This document shows positions 1 through 13,250 of a stretch of 64,000 bases of DNA, piece by piece. A program made the translations under genes and the position numbers. How positions within the stretch are numbered: the stretch's first letter is position 1; every line of letters begins with the position of its first letter. Source of the stretch: Saururus chinensis (Eukaryota > Streptophyta > Magnoliopsida > Piperales > Saururaceae); NCBI GenBank assembly GCA_035235625.1, contig CP141141.1:22813968-22877967 (forward strand). The letters run 5' to 3'. The notes under the pieces are model-generated. The model made no database searches. It saw only the letters and a list, made by a program, of their open reading frames with translations, and was not told the DNA's origin.

Positions 1-337
1 TCTCACACTATAAACACAAGATGAAAAGAGTATATGTATGTTTTAATTAGTTAGAATTTATAGAAGTCAAAAAATGGTCCTAATTCTCATGTGATATATT
101 TTACTTATTTTAAACATAAAAAAATAAAAAATAATATATATTATAAATGGAGTTGAAACGTGGAAGACATTAAATCTATACACAAATATTATAAATACAA
201 GTTTTTCTCAAGCTTCAAGTTGAGTCGAATAAATGTAGATATGATTGAACTTAGCTTAACTAATTTCAAATTCAAATGTAAACTAAGCCAAGTCGTGATG
301 AGCTTACAAGCTTATTTTAGTACCCCTAGTTGTCAAT

Positions 338-884
338 TAGGGGTTGTTTAGGTACTGAATTCGTAGAAGATTTAGTCGATTCAGACTCAATTCAGTATTA
401 AATTATTAAAATCATATTTGTGAACTGAAGCTGCACTGAATTAAAAATTCATCACTGAAGTTAGATTCAGGCTGTTTTAAGCCTAAATCGGTCTGAATCA
501 CTGAATCACCTCATCAGTCATTTTGAAAATTACTGATTCTATTATTTTTCAATGGTTATCGTTCATATAAATTAGAGCCTCAAAAAATGTATCATATAGG
601 TAGGACCTACTTTGAAAGTTCAAAATTACCTACCTTTGTGGGATTTTATTTGATAGAACTTGAATTTAGAAGTGTAATAATACCAAGAACGTGCATATCT
701 GAGTTCGAGAGATAAAGAGTTATATTAGTTTAAAGTTTTAAAACTGGGTTTGACGTGACATCTGAATTTATTATAACAAATTCTCTTCTCAATTGTAATT
801 CATATTCAGTGGTAAATTTTTTGAATCAATTCACTACTAAATTAATTCGGTAGCGAATTATTTTAGTACCCAAATGACCCCTTA
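338..884. mobile_element. hAT-like MITE (probable)
   Basis: A ~546-bp AT-rich block is bounded by imperfect inverted termini. The left end begins AGGGGTTGTTTAGGTACT and the right end, read in reverse complement, begins AAGGGGTCATTTGGGTACT. The AGGGGT(T/C)(G/A)TTTGG-type end resembles plant hAT-derived miniature elements. No coding capacity is seen. I could not match an 8-bp target duplication, so the exact ends are approximate. It lies about 190 bp upstream of the plastid DUF1279 gene start, inside its likely promoter. Confidence 0.45.
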
Positions 885-1076
885 ACCCTCTGTAGGCATG
901 GACTGGCCTTTGGGATCCAGAAACGAACCGGATCCAACGTCCGGATTCGGATGGAAATTGATACTGTGTGGGTTTGGCCACCGCCACGTTATTCACATTG
1001 GCTACACAAGAACACGCTTGGGATAAGGCTAAAAGAAGTGGGTCGACCCTGCCGGTGGTGGAAGAGAAGCTCGGCC
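885..1076 (+). promoter_or_regulatory. Proximal promoter/5' leader of the DUF1279 gene
   Basis: Short unique stretch between the MITE and the chosen start codon. An in-frame ATG at 951 opens into the same frame as exon 1 without a stop, so a longer N-terminus is formally possible. The ATG at 1077 is preferred: it sits in a CCATGG context and begins a typical transit peptide. No convincing TATA box was found. Confidence 0.35.
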
Positions 1077-2037
1077 ATGGCAGTTTCTCTGTTCGCAAAC
1101 CTCCCGGGGGGTGCCATCTCTTCATCTTCCTCCAGAGACCCAAGTTCTCTCTGCAGCTCACCACCCTCCAGACCCTTGTGTTCCTCCCCGCCGAGCCCCA
1201 AATCCAAGCTATGGAGAGCCAGAGCCCTCCAAGAGACCAAAGAGAACAGAAGTAGCACGCCGGCTGAGGAAATCACACAGAAATATGGCCTCGAAGCTGG
1301 CCTCTGGAAGGTAAGTAAGTCAATTTCACAGTATCATTTGGCAACTCGTCTGCTATTTTCAAACTCAAAATTGTCTCCAAAATTTGTAAACTTTCAATCC
1401 ACAGAGTTGGAGATTTTGATGGCGATCTAAATAGCCAAATTGCATAACTACGATAGAGAATTACAGTCAGCACTCATTGATGTATTTTACTTGCAGATAT
1501 TCAGCTCTAAAGAGGATGGGAAAGAAGAAGGCAATGAGAAGAAATCTAAGACAGACGAGGCCAAGGGGCTGCTGGCTAAGTATGGTGGGGCGTATCTGGC
1601 CACCTCAATATCTCTCTCCTTGGTCTCGTTTACACTGTGTTACCTTCTTGTCAGTGCAGGAGTTGACGTTGCAGCCCTTCTTCAGAAGGTATGCTTGATA
1701 TATGACAAAATGTTGCATACAGATACTAGACATCGCTCTAAGTGCCAAACACTCTGTTTAATGTATTTTTAAAGGAGAGAGATTTAATTTGGATCGTTCA
1801 GATTGGTTGTAATTGATCTAACTGAGACAAATTGAATTCTCCTTTTCTTTTTTTTTTCTTTTTTTTCAGGTGGGGATTTCAACAAATGAGGCGGGGGAGA
1901 AGGTTGGAACATTTGCCCTGGCATATGCAGCACACAAGGCTGCGTCTCCCATCAGGTTTCCTCCAACAGTGGCGCTCACTCCCATTGTTGCTGGCTGGAT
2001 TGGTGGTATCAAGAAGGCACAGAACGGTGACAAGTGA
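1077..2037 (+). CDS. Plastid-targeted DUF1279 (FAM210-like) membrane protein
   Basis: Three exons, 1077-1310, 1497-1688 and 1870-2037, joined by GT-AG introns that all fall between codons, give a 197-residue protein. Residues 1-50 are rich in Ser, Pro and Arg, as in a chloroplast transit peptide (MAVSLFANLPGG start). The next ~40 residues are charged (KEDGKEEGNEKKSK). Then comes the DUF1279 region: LLAKYGGAYLATS, a hydrophobic segment ISLSLVSFTLCYLLVSAGVD, the ALAYAAHKAASPIRFPPTVALTP signature and a C-terminal GWIGG. The family occurs in plastids and mitochondria and its biochemical role is poorly defined; a membrane role is inferred from the hydrophobic segment. The gene is intact. It converges on the E2F gene, with 766 bp between stop codons. 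Confidence 0.88.
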
Positions 2038-2803
2038 ATTTTGTATGAAAGAACTCCATGAGAACACATGTTGTTCAATACTTGTTTAAATTTCGACAGT
2101 GATCCCATACTAGAGATATACGATCATGACTCAATATTGCTTAGAAAGATTATTTCCTCCGTAGGACCTACTAAGGAAATACAGTTGGAGTTGACTTCCC
2201 CACAATGGTACATTAGACGAGAAGTTTAGACATTGATGCAAATTTTTGGTAAGGAATAAGCATGTTATTTGTTTAATTGGGTGCAATATTTTTCACGCGA
2301 GAGGTCCTTCATATTGAATCTGCAAAGCGAAACGAATCGAAGATACATGAAGAGAAGAATTTCTTGACTGTAGTTTCTGGACTAGGAAGTGCCGTTCAAT
2401 AGACAGATATAATTTCACTTTCCTGTCTTCAGTGTTCACCAGAAATGGCTTTTAGATTGAGCAACACATTAATTCGAATAAGATGTCAACGGTAATTGCA
2501 AAAAGGAAATGTACAATTTATTCCTGATAACTGTATGCTAACACATATCTAAACTGTACAGGCAACAAAGAAATAACTTGATTTTCCTATTTATAAAGCT
2601 TTACAACCTGAATTACATTTACACTTCATCTCCACCGTCCATGACTATAGTCTGTCAAATTATGCTTCCCCACACGCTAATATATTTAGCAAGCATACGA
2701 GTGAGGAAAGCATTACAGAACTGACCCGATGCATTTCCGTGATGGTACCGATCTGGTCATTCCATGCATAAGTTCAGCTTTTAACATTTTTGCCAATCAC
2801 ATT
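2038..2803. other. Convergent intergenic interval (two 3' UTRs)
   Basis: AT-rich, with no coding signal. It must hold both 3' UTRs, because the DUF1279 gene ends at 2037 (+) and the E2F gene ends at 2804 (-). No repeat or RNA gene recognised. Confidence 0.5.
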
Positions 2804-5800
2804 TCATCTGAGCCCGGTTGCAGAGACGTTATTGGTTGAGGGAAGCATTTCATTACTGCCTGACGGCAGATACTGTGGTTGACTGCCTACATCATCCATT
2901 ACTGTAAACTCATCTACAATCTCATTCCACTCCACCGCACCAGCTGATGAGCATATAAAAGTTATGGAAACTCTTCTTCAATATATCCGTAACAATGATA
3001 TACAGCAAAAAATTGACAAGATAATAGAAATGGGAAAAAGAAAGAATAATCCGCAGAAACGAAATATAAGGATACAGTCAGTCTTCCACATATCTGTGAT
3101 GCTGACTCCCGAATCTGACAGAAAACAGTAATCTGCATTTGTCTGCAAACATAACATATGGCTCTAGTCAGGGTCAAACTAAATGACGAACTAATTACGT
3201 GCTAGAGAATTATATTCTAGAAAATGAGCTTCTTACTATGAACTACCAGTGAATGCAAAGCTATTAATTGCTATCAAAGATACCAAAATAAGGAAATAAT
3301 TGAGAACAATCAAAATTGTAAGCCCAACTGATAATGGTTCATCTTCGGCCATCAATGATATGCCCAGGGATTAGGCATCTACAAATTTCACCGCACAACA
3401 TATTTGATGGCCCATTATTTACACATCAGCTGTATAGTTTCTAAAGAAGTGCAAAGTGATATTACCTGAATGGTTGGAAATCTTTCTATCATAACCCAAA
3501 CTTTAAGAATGTTGTTCAGAATTTGATATTACTTACATTTACGTCCGAAGGAACAATCTTCATAATCCCATTCACAAAGTCTTCTGAAGTACTTAGATCA
3601 GAACAAACCGTCTGAGGGTCATTTGTAGTATCTAATTCCGACCTATTTGTCCCTCTGTGCTCCTCAACAACCACTGCCTCTCCAGGTTTCTCTAAGCATA
3701 TTGAACAGGATGCGTGTGGCATACTTGGAGATACAGTGACACCATTCACCTCCTCAAACTTTTTCTCAAATTGACTGAAAATGAATAGTTAAGGGCATAA
3801 AACCAATCATTTTCGAGTAGCATTAGGCACTAACTTAGCCAGTTATAAGAATACATAAAAAAGAAGCTAGGTACCATAAAATGATAAATAACTCCTACAA
3901 AGTAAGTGCCAATACCTGACAAGGTAAACATCGATGGGACCCATGCTGCTTCTTAAGACAATCCGATATCTCCTTTGCAAGTAATCGACACCCTTTACAA
4001 CATCATCAAAAATTTTAAATCTCAATAATGTACAATAAAAATGAATTTTAAAGTTATATGCTCTCCAAGATTGACCCACATCATCAGGATCTGGGACTTC
4101 CAGAGTTGTACCATATGGAGCCTTTATTGCTATTAGTGTTTGATTCTACAAAAGACCACTACAAAAGTCAGAAACCTAAACATCTAGTTAACTGAAATTG
4201 AGTTCCTTAAGATATTAATAACAAATGGCTGCTCCTGAAAGTGATTCATAATAAATGTTAAGATAATTTTTGAAATAAAAAGACCAACCTGAAAACAGGG
4301 TAGGCCCTTAATGTCTTCTGCATTCACATAAAGCCACCTATAAAAACATTTGGAGCAAAAATCAGAAAAGATGGACAAACAAAAAACTCAGTACAATACA
4401 CATATTAAAAACTACCTACTTGTTGTTGTAATCATCCTCACTAAGGTCTCTTAATTTTTCTTTCATCTCCCTAAAATGAAGAACAAATATCAGTATATGA
4501 TACAAGGGCAGACAGTCTAACAAGATAAATGTATTGGTCTGTAGGCTGAATAGGTTACACAGAGCAACCTGATTTTGTCATCTAGTGTATGCTCTTCAAT
4601 TGAAAGGCTTTCCACTTCTCCCTGCAGAGTAAAGAAAATCAAAATCTTGGTTTCAGCTTTCTTAATGATACCACAAATTCTGGTAGCTATTGGTATAGAG
4701 ATCATTGAAAAAATAAAATTGTTTCCTTTTACCTGCATGCTTGCAAGATCACAATCAACTTCCCCAGGCCTTAAACCATCACAGCCCCTATATTAGTGTC
4801 AAAGAAGTTAGTTGTACTCCCAGCACCGAGAAATAACATATTTCATATAAAATGTCGAACAAAGCTCAAATAGGTTTTAAATTACTTCCAGCGTATTCTA
4901 TTCTTAATATTCTTCTCGATGAGATCAATTCCTTCCAATACATTTGTTATGTCATATATCCGTCTCTTTTGCACCTATACCAAATCAACCAATTTAACAA
5001 ATGAATAATTTTTAGAATGCTGCAAACAAATTGAAACTTCTAATGCGTACTTTTAAAACTTCAGCAGCTTTGTTCAGGTCAAGGCTCCCATCCTCAGCAT
5101 GTTTAATCAGACTGACAAACTTCTTTGTCAAAAGACCTGTACAAGATAACTCATTAACTTGCGGCTACGGTACTCCTGTCTTCCAGTTCAAGCTCATGAC
5201 AACATTGCAAAGATATTTTCACAAGACCCTTTTTACTGTTCAGAGTGCAACTAGAAAACTGATGATAATACATCGTAGCTGACAACAAAAGAAGCTATTT
5301 ATCCAAGTACCTAGAGAGCTATCATAGCGACAAGATCCAGCAGGAGTGAGAGAATTTCCCACAGGGGAGCCTGAAAATTGCACCACAACATTCTCTTGTC
5401 AGAGTTTCACAAGAAGGATGACAAAGAGGAAGAGAAGCAGAAGTCAATCAACATTATTTCTAGGATAAATAAGTGCCAACACCAAAGAACATCAATCTGA
5501 CCTAACCTGCATTTGAAAGAGGAGTTTGTGATCCATATTTGGAGCACTTGGAGCCCTTAGACTTGCTATAAGTTTGAGCTTTTCCTGATACAGGTGTGTG
5601 CAATTGTCCATTAGCCACATCAGTCTCTCCAGGACCCGTCACCCACTCACTTGAATCAGCTTGATATTCCTCCGTTTCAGGCTTCCGCTTCAACTGCACA
5701 TGGTCCACATATCAATGCAATATAATCCCCTAGAAAGCTCTAATTCTGCATTTTGTTTTCCTTTTTAGGAGAGTAAACACAAAAGGACTGGAGACGTTAA

Positions 5801-6343
5801 AGTCTTAAAGCTCCTGGCACAAACCCATGAACCCCAAGATGTAACTGGTATAAGTCCATCTCCGAGTAATAACTCCACTATGCATAATCCTCACAAAATT
5901 AATTTGTAACTAAATATCCACAATTTCCTCAGCAAGACAGCAATTCATTATTCGATCATCTTAAAATGCTTCATTTTAGTCATGTTGTACATTCCGGTCA
6001 ACCCAGCATTGCAATTAAACGGAACAAACACTCATTAAAACCACCTCAAGACAACAATTACAATAAAATATGGATCAAATACAAGAGACCAAACAAAATT
6101 CATGAAGATGTAATCAGAAGCAAGACCGAGAAGGGAACCCACCGGCGTCCGCACGAGAATAGAGCCGTCATCCTCTTCAGCCGAGGGGCACCCATCCGCG
6201 CCGCCCGAGGGGAAGCGGTGGTACTCATCCGGCACGGCGAAGGGCGGCCTGGACGCGGCGAAGGGCACATGCCGGCTCGGGGACTGGAAGATCTCCTGCC
6301 CCGACGGCGCCGCCGCGCGGTTCGAGGCCCCCACGCCCGACAT
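2804..6343 (-). CDS. E2F: E2F transcription factor (plant E2FA/E2FB type)
   Basis: Fourteen exons on the minus strand: 6343-6143, 5693-5507, 5370-5311, 5136-5051, 4974-4886, 4787-4733, 4621-4569, 4470-4420, 4337-4289, 4145-4080, 3992-3916, 3774-3537, 3142-3076, 2943-2804. All introns are GT-AG and the phases close to a 1,419-nt frame (472 residues plus TGA). The N-terminus has the plant E2F signature [13 protein letters not shown] and LVRTPLKRKP. The winged-helix DNA-binding domain runs from about residue 142 to 208, with [19 protein letters not shown], and [12 protein letters not shown] is the recognition helix. A leucine-rich dimerisation and marked-box region follows ([33 protein letters not shown]). 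The C-terminal transactivation/retinoblastoma-binding part reads [20 protein letters not shown]. Such proteins pair with DP proteins to drive S-phase genes. The 3992 acceptor (aaag) is the least certain junction. E2FA versus E2FB cannot be decided here. Confidence 0.92.
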
Positions 6344-6660
6344 TTGGGATCACACGCCCCGGGAAAGGCCGCAATTCCAGCGAAGAAGGCGGGAAAACGA
6401 AGAAAAAGAAGCCGGAGGCGGAGAATCCGGAGCTGGGCAGGGGCAGGGAGGAGGAGCAGGCAGCGGAGGGGGGGAGGGGAAGATCTGGTCTGGGGTTTGG
6501 GAAGGGGGAGAGCAGAAAACGAGGGAAAGGAGGGAAATAAAGTTCGGTTAGATATGGAGGGAAGGCGTGAGGAAATAAAAACCAAACCAAATACCAAGTT
6601 GGAAGTAGTAGTAAAATAGAAGAGGGGAGATGGGTTATAATGACTTGGTACCTCATGTTC
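6344..6660 (-). promoter_or_regulatory. Pyrimidine-rich 5' leader/promoter of E2F
   Basis: On the coding strand the 300 bp before the E2F start is strongly C/T-rich, as in many TATA-less plant cell-cycle promoters. An upstream ATG at 6656 opens a frame that runs past the E2F start to 6225 in another frame. If transcription begins above 6656, that frame would overlap and could damp translation. The transcription start is unknown. Confidence 0.45.
6388..6397 (-). promoter_or_regulatory. Canonical E2F-binding site TTTTCCCGCC
   Basis: The minus strand reads TTTTCCCGCC, a perfect match to the TTTSSCGS E2F consensus, 45 bp before the E2F start codon. A second match (TTTCCCGG) lies at 6359-6366, 16 bp before the start. 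Position and orientation suggest autoregulation, as is known for some plant E2F genes. Binding itself is inferred. Confidence 0.6.
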
Positions 6661-7911
6661 TTGTATTTGTATTAAGATCCCTGTGGTTTTGTGGCATGCA
6701 TGAATCTTTGTATTGAGGCTATGGATATTGAAAGAAGAAAAAAGCTTATGCTTAGTTTATGGGTTTTTTTTTCTTAACACGATTGTTGATGGGTGATTTT
6801 TTTTTAAACGATAAGACAATAATAACTTGTGGATTAATAAATGTTGGGGCTCTTGTGTCTAATATTTAGATAAAAATCTAAATATTGTATTTGTATTGCA
6901 TCTTTAACCAAAATATTTTCTAGTCAAACTCCATGCAGTGCTTGTGACCATAATATATATGTTTTGCATTGTTAATGTTGATAACAACACTAAGCGTTTT
7001 ACCCTGTTAACCTGGTGCAGTTTATGATGAGAGCTTGTAAGTGCTTTATAGCTAGGGGTACCAAACTTAAAATATAATTTATTATTAAATAATAGGGCTT
7101 ATAATAAAAAAATTAAAAAATTCTACAACGACTTTTTTATCATCTGGCCACTTAAATTACATGGGACATTTTTTCTAAATAAAACTATAATTTTATATAT
7201 TATAAATTCTATCTATCTTATAAATAAAATTATTAATATAAGACAAAAATGCACATAACATATGTATGTCCTTGATTGATATCATGCCCTGTAATAAACG
7301 ACAGGTGTACGACCCTTTATGTCCTCTCAGTTTACAGTAATATAACCCCCTTGTCCCATTCCCTATCTTTTCATGGGCGTCACAGTCGACCCCCAAATTT
7401 GTCAAACGACGTTGTTATCCGTGAAATATCACCTTTCTCTGCTATATTTTTTAGCTATGTAGAAATAAGGCTTCATGACTCGAGGGTTGGCTGCGGAGTG
7501 CAAGAAGCGGTTTGAGGTTCAATGAGAAGGAGCGTGTGATTAGGACGGGATTGAGTAGCCTCAAATCCGTCTTCTACTCGCATCTGTCTCTAACCCTATT
7601 CTGATTCCTACTGCAAATCCGTGCAATCTCTGTTTCATATCACCTCTCTCTCTCTCTCTCAAGTGTTATTGTTTCTTTTGTCCTCAATTATGTCTGGGTT
7701 AAACATGGCTAAGTCAGAAGTTCATATAAGTGGGCTTGGGTACATAGCACCTAAGCCCATTTTTATGTAAATAAAAATTCTACATATAAATAAGTTAAAG
7801 AGATAATAAATAATTACACATTACTTAAAAGATAGAAATAAAGTTTGTATATAAAACATAATTTTGCCTTTCAAGTTAGGCCTGTAGGCAACTTAACTTT
7901 TGCGAGGGATA
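6661..7911. other. AT-rich intergenic region, (TC)n microsatellite
   Basis: No convincing gene. A short (TC)n run lies near 7643-7661. Short open frames here have no recognisable domain. The distal E2F promoter probably lies in this stretch. Confidence 0.4.
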
Positions 7912-8624
7912 TGTTAATTTTAGTACCTTAGTAAGTGTTACGATGAAAGAAACTTACAGAAAGAAGTTGATCGAATCAAGCGTGCACACTAAATCTTTAA
8001 GACAAAATTCGTCCTCCCTAGTGGTGCTACGAATTACTTGGGCGTCTGTTCCCTTAGATAAGACGATCCACCACACGCTATAAAAGCACCTTCACACAAC
8101 ATATGCAATAAATTAATGTTATGTATTTGCTATCACAGTGACGAAATTCAATAAAGGATGGTCCAAAAAAATATATTTTTTAGTGTTATATAAGAAATCT
8201 CGTTGCAGACAACCCGTTACGGACACATTTTGATGAAAAGAAAATTGGACCTATTTTAGGTTAAAAGAAAACTAAATGAATTTATCCCAAAAATAATTAT
8301 CTTGTTAACTTAACCCTACCCGGCCTGGCTTGTTGTATGTGCAAACTTAACCAAGCCAGCCGGATGGCTATGGCACACTCGAGTTAGCCCAACTAGGTGC
8401 ATGGGTCCAATATGTATCTCCTTCACAGAAGTAGAGTGGCCCAATGACTTAACTTAAAAGGTTAAACTTATGTTTTATATACCAACATCAACACATTTTT
8501 TAGGCAATGTGAGACTATTCACAATCTTCAACCAATACACATGTGTGATTCTTATTCACTTAAAAGTGGCTTTGAGCTCTCAATACCCAAATGGGCTTAG
8601 CTACTCTATTCCCACTTTCTAACA
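7912..8624 (-). repeat. 3' LTR of copia element 1
   Basis: 713 bp, bounded by TGTTAATTTT and CTTTCTAACA. It aligns along its whole length with 13251-14006. Shared landmarks include GATGAAAGAAAC, GATCGAATCAAGC and AAGACGATC. Confidence 0.85.
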
Positions 8625-9480
8625 ATCCCTCACATGAATGAGAATTGGTTAGATAACTATGCAAAACAATGCAGATAAAACGTGAGAGCAAGCACTGAAA
8701 AGTTTGTGCATGAAAAATGTAGTTTTTTGCTTTAAACCTTCCCTTATGAAAAACTATCGGGTCTATTAGCTAATCAGTGAACATGATGTCTTGAACTATT
8801 TAGCCGTTTGTGTAAACCAAAACAATAGAATTCACATAGTCACTTCTTAAATATAACACTTATTTTCACGATTGTGTTCATTTCGGCATTGAACAAACCT
8901 GGTTTTCATAAGTGCTTGAGAAGATTTAACCTTAAAATCCTTATAGAAGCAGTACTTTAACACTCATATAGGCAATTCTTATTATGAGTATCCTATCATA
9001 CTTTACTTAAATTAATTTAAGTTATAAGAACTATTAAAAATAAAGTTTATCTTAATTTATTCTGTAGACATCACTATCTCATCATAGGAATGAGGATGAG
9101 ATGTTATCTCAATAGTGATTCCCCTTAAATCCCCCATAATTTAGTTGTCCATTTGAACATAGATCTTAGGATCTCTAGTCACTTAGGCTAGGTTGTCATT
9201 ATAGTGACTTTTAATGCATAGGCTTTAAGCTCATTCCCCTCGATGAACTACTCACTTGTTCTTTTGACAAACCCTAAGTAAGCGGATCTGCAATATTTTT
9301 TTTATATAATATACTTAATAAAAATTATTCTACTATAGAGCAATTATATTATGGTGTTATGCCTCTGACATATATGTTGAGGGCTACCATTATACAAGTT
9401 ACTATGTGCCCTTTTTATAGCCGATTAGCTATAACAATGGATACAAATAGGTGGCACAAGTTTCTCCCATATTGGAATAT

Positions 9481-12400
9481 CCTCTAAAAAATGACGAAGA
9501 CACTTAGCCTCTTCGTCTGCTCTATCAAGTGCAATAAACTCAGATTTCGTTGTGGATCTTGTTATGAATGTTTGTTAAGAGGATTTTCAAGACACTGTTG
9601 CACCTCCAAGAGTAAATACATACCCACTTGTGGATTTTGAGTCTTTTGTATCAGATATCCAGTTTGCATTACAATAACCCTCTAGTACTGTTGGATATCT
9701 TGTATAATGCAGTTCATTATTCAATGTATATCTTAGATATCTAGGAACCTTGACTATAGTCTTCTAGTGGTCTGTCTCTAAGTTGCTATTATATCTACTT
9801 AGTTTACTTACTAAGTATGCTATGTCCAGTCTCATACATTTATTATATAATTGAGATTGCCAATAATTTGAAAATATTAAAATTGTGATATACTCTCACT
9901 AGTGTTTGTCCTTAAGTGCAATGTTACATCTACAAGTGTTCTTGCTAGACGATTATCATTTTTATTGAATTTTTCTAGGATTTTCTCAATGTAATGAGAT
10001 TGAAAAAATGCATATCTATCATATAACATCTGCAATATCTATATCTTTCATGTTAAATTGTTTGTTTAATATCCTCTTAGTAGTTTTAATGATATCATCA
10101 TTGCTACCAATAATGAACATATCATCCACATATAGACATATAATAACATAGCCATTAAAACTTTCTTTGACATAAACACATTTGTCATATTCATTGATTT
10201 TGAATTCATTTGACATCATCATTTTGTAAAAAATTTCATACCACTGCTTGGGTTCTTGTTTAAGCCCATAAAGAGATTTAACAAGTCTATATATGCTATT
10301 TTCTTGACCTGGTACAACAAACCCTTCAGGTTGTTGCCTATATATTTCTTCATTTAAGTCACCATTCAAGAATGCGGTTTTCACATTCATTTGATGTATT
10401 TCAAGATTATACAAAGTAGCAATAGCGATTAACATCCTAATGGAAGTTATCTTTGTGACTGATGAATATGTATCAAATTAATATTGACCTTCCTTTTCCT
10501 TGTACCCTTTAATAACAAATTTGGCTTTATATTTTTCAATTAAACCATCAACCTTCATCTTCCTCTTGAATATCCACTTGTATCATAGAGGTTTACTTCC
10601 TGGTGGAAGGTCCACTAGCTCTGAAGTATGGTTTTATATAATGAATTTAATTTCACTATTTACAACCTCTTTCCGATATTGTGCTTTAGGAGAGGACATG
10701 ACTTCCTTAAAGTTTCAAGATTCATTTTCTAATAAATAAATCATAAAGTCTGGACCAAAGATTTTGATGTTCTAGCACGTTTGCTAGGTCTAGGTTTATC
10801 ATCTTCTCCCTCTTGATCTTCAATATTGTCATATGCAACATTTAAAGTTCTTTTAAAAGAACTTTCCTCTTATGTAAAATATCATGGAAAAATATGTTAA
10901 AAAAATGAAACATCCTAGATTCAATCACAATATTGACATTTACATCAGGAATATCCGATTTATGAACAAGAAAGTGATATGCACTACTATTATTTGCATA
11001 ACTAATGAAATACACAATCAATAATCTTTGGTCTAATCTTAATCTTCTTAGGATTAGGGACCACCACTTTCAACAAACACCTCCACACCTTTAAGAATTT
11101 GTAGGAAGGCTTTTGACCTTTCCATGATTCATACAGTGTCTTCAAGGTTTTTTTATGAGGTATTTTGTTGAGAATATAATTTGCTGAAAGTAAAGCTTCC
11201 CCTCACATGTTAGGGGGTAATCCAAAACGTATTAACATGACATTCATCATCTCTTTTAAAGTTCTATTTTCCCGTTTTACATCTCTATTTTGCTGAGGTG
11301 AATAAGGTGTTGTAGTTTGGTGTATAATATTATGTTGTGAACAAAATTCACCAAAAGGTGATTCATATTCGCCACCTCTATCACTCCTTAGAACTTTTAT
11401 TTTCTTGCAAAGTTGATTTTCAACCTCTGTTTTGTATAGTACAAACATGTTTATAGCCTCATTCTTACTTCTCAGCAAGTACACATAACAATATTGAGTA
11501 TAATCGTCAATAAATATAATAAAATATTTTTTACCTCCTCTTGTTTAAACAAGTTTTAAGTCACAAGCATCGCTGTGAATTAACTTAAGAGGTTCAGTAC
11601 TTCTCTCAATGCTTTGCAATGATTTTCTTGATAATTTTGATTCCACACAAGTTTCACATTTAAGATAAACCAATATTAAATTTATGAAGATATTCCGTAT
11701 TAATCAATCTTTACATAGCATCATAATTAACCTGTCCTAATCTACCATACTACACATCACATGACTTGATCATATAAGAAGAAGAAGCACTGACATTCTT
11801 AATATTAGCAACAAGTACAATAGTCAATATATTGAGCTTGAAAAACCCCTCATTAAGATACTTTTTTCCCCATATACATATCACTCATAGTCAATACAAA
11901 CTTATCCAAATCAAACACCAATTTGAACCCATTCTTGCTCAACAATGATCCTAGCACTAAATTCTTTCGAATTTCTGGCACATACAATACATTGTTGAGA
12001 ATGAGTTCCTTGCCCGAAGTCATCTTGAACACCACCTTTCTAGTACCTTCCACCTTAGCGGTAGAAGAATTGCCCATGAAAAGCTATTCACCGTTGATAA
12101 AAAGAGAATATTTTTCTATTTAAGCACACATGATGAGTAGCCCCGGTGTCCACCCACGATTCTATTGCATTAGCGACCATGTTCACTGTAGAAATCATAG
12201 CAGAAGGGCTGATGTCATTCACGTTGTTGGAGAGATTCTCCATTTTAGTCACGTTGGCTTATGCATTTTTCTTCTTAGAATCCTCTTGTTTCTTCTATTT
12301 GATACAATCCTTAGCCTTATGACCTTGCTTGTCACACACATAGTACTTGCCCTAGAACTTGGCTCTGTTGGAGTCGTTGTTTGACTCTCTTCCAGGATTT

Positions 12401-13139
12401 TTTCTCTTCTTATTGTTGAAGTTGTTATTTTTTTGCTCTTATTCCGCAACATTGACTTTGGCTTCCATGTCATGATCCCCAACTTTATTTTAAGAAGCAC
12501 AATTGTTCTATTCTATCCTCAACTTTACAATCAAGTCTTCCATGTTCATCTCCTTACGCTTATGCTTCAATTAATTCTTAAAATCCTTCCAGGAAGGTGG
12601 TAATTTTTCAATCATAGTAGCCACCTGAACATACTCACTTAAAGTCATACCTTCTACATGTATATCATATAGGATCACTTGGAGCTCTTGGACTTGATTA
12701 ATCATAGTCTTAGAATCCATCATCTTGAAGTCTAAGAATTTGCCTACAATAAATTTCTTCATTCCAGCATCATCTATCTTATACTTAAGGAATCCCACAG
12801 TGTTTTAGCACTCTTTATCATACTGTAAATGTTGTGTAGTGTGTTGTCCAACCATTGAGAATATAATTTCGGTACAAAAAATATGCATGTTTCCATGCAT
12901 TGATTGTTGCAATAGCATGTTTGTCATCCCTTTTCTCCTCAGTGAGAATGGGAACATCCTCTTATAGGAGTCGAGCCAAATTCAATGTTGTAAGATAAAA
13001 TAGCATCTTTTGTTGCCATCTCTTAAAAATATGCACCATTGAATTTTTTTGGTTTCTCACCTTTCACTTGAACAGGAACAGGAGCATTCACAGTAGTGGA
13101 AATTATGACTGAAGTCATATTGGTATCCTCTGCAGCCAT
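9481..13139 (-). pseudogene. Copia 1 gag-pol polyprotein remnant
   Basis: Domains in Ty1/copia order on the minus strand. Gag starts near 13139 (MAAEDTNMTS) with a UBN2-type segment at 12798-12571. A protease/pre-integrase segment is at 12077-11853 (NNVLYVPEIRKNLV). The integrase core is at 11484-11203 (LRSDRGGEYES, TPYSPQQN, KRENRTLKEM). Reverse transcriptase is at 10435-10019 (KTAFLNGDLNEEIY, the catalytic YVDD at about residues 108-111, then MFIIGSNDD). An RNase H tail is near 9603-9481 (TRSTTKSEFIALDRADEE). Stops and frameshifts separate every domain, so the element is dead. The integrase has KREN where NGVAERKN is usual. Confidence 0.85.
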
Positions 13140-13250
13140 TTCTATTCCAATGGATAGAAGATAGTCTTAGTTTCAAAATATTTAGAACACACTTTTGAAA
13201 TATTAGTCACAACTATAAAGTACAAAAAAAATAGAATTATGTCTTAAGTT

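Noticed and set aside
951-1076. Longer N-terminus of the DUF1279 protein from the ATG at 951
   Set aside because: In frame but not transit-peptide-like; the CCATGG start at 1077 gives a normal transit peptide. Not excluded.
6035-6619. Long plus-strand and second minus-strand frames over the E2F first exon
   Set aside because: GC-rich shadow frames; the E2F exon frame has the conserved plant E2F N-terminus and splices correctly.
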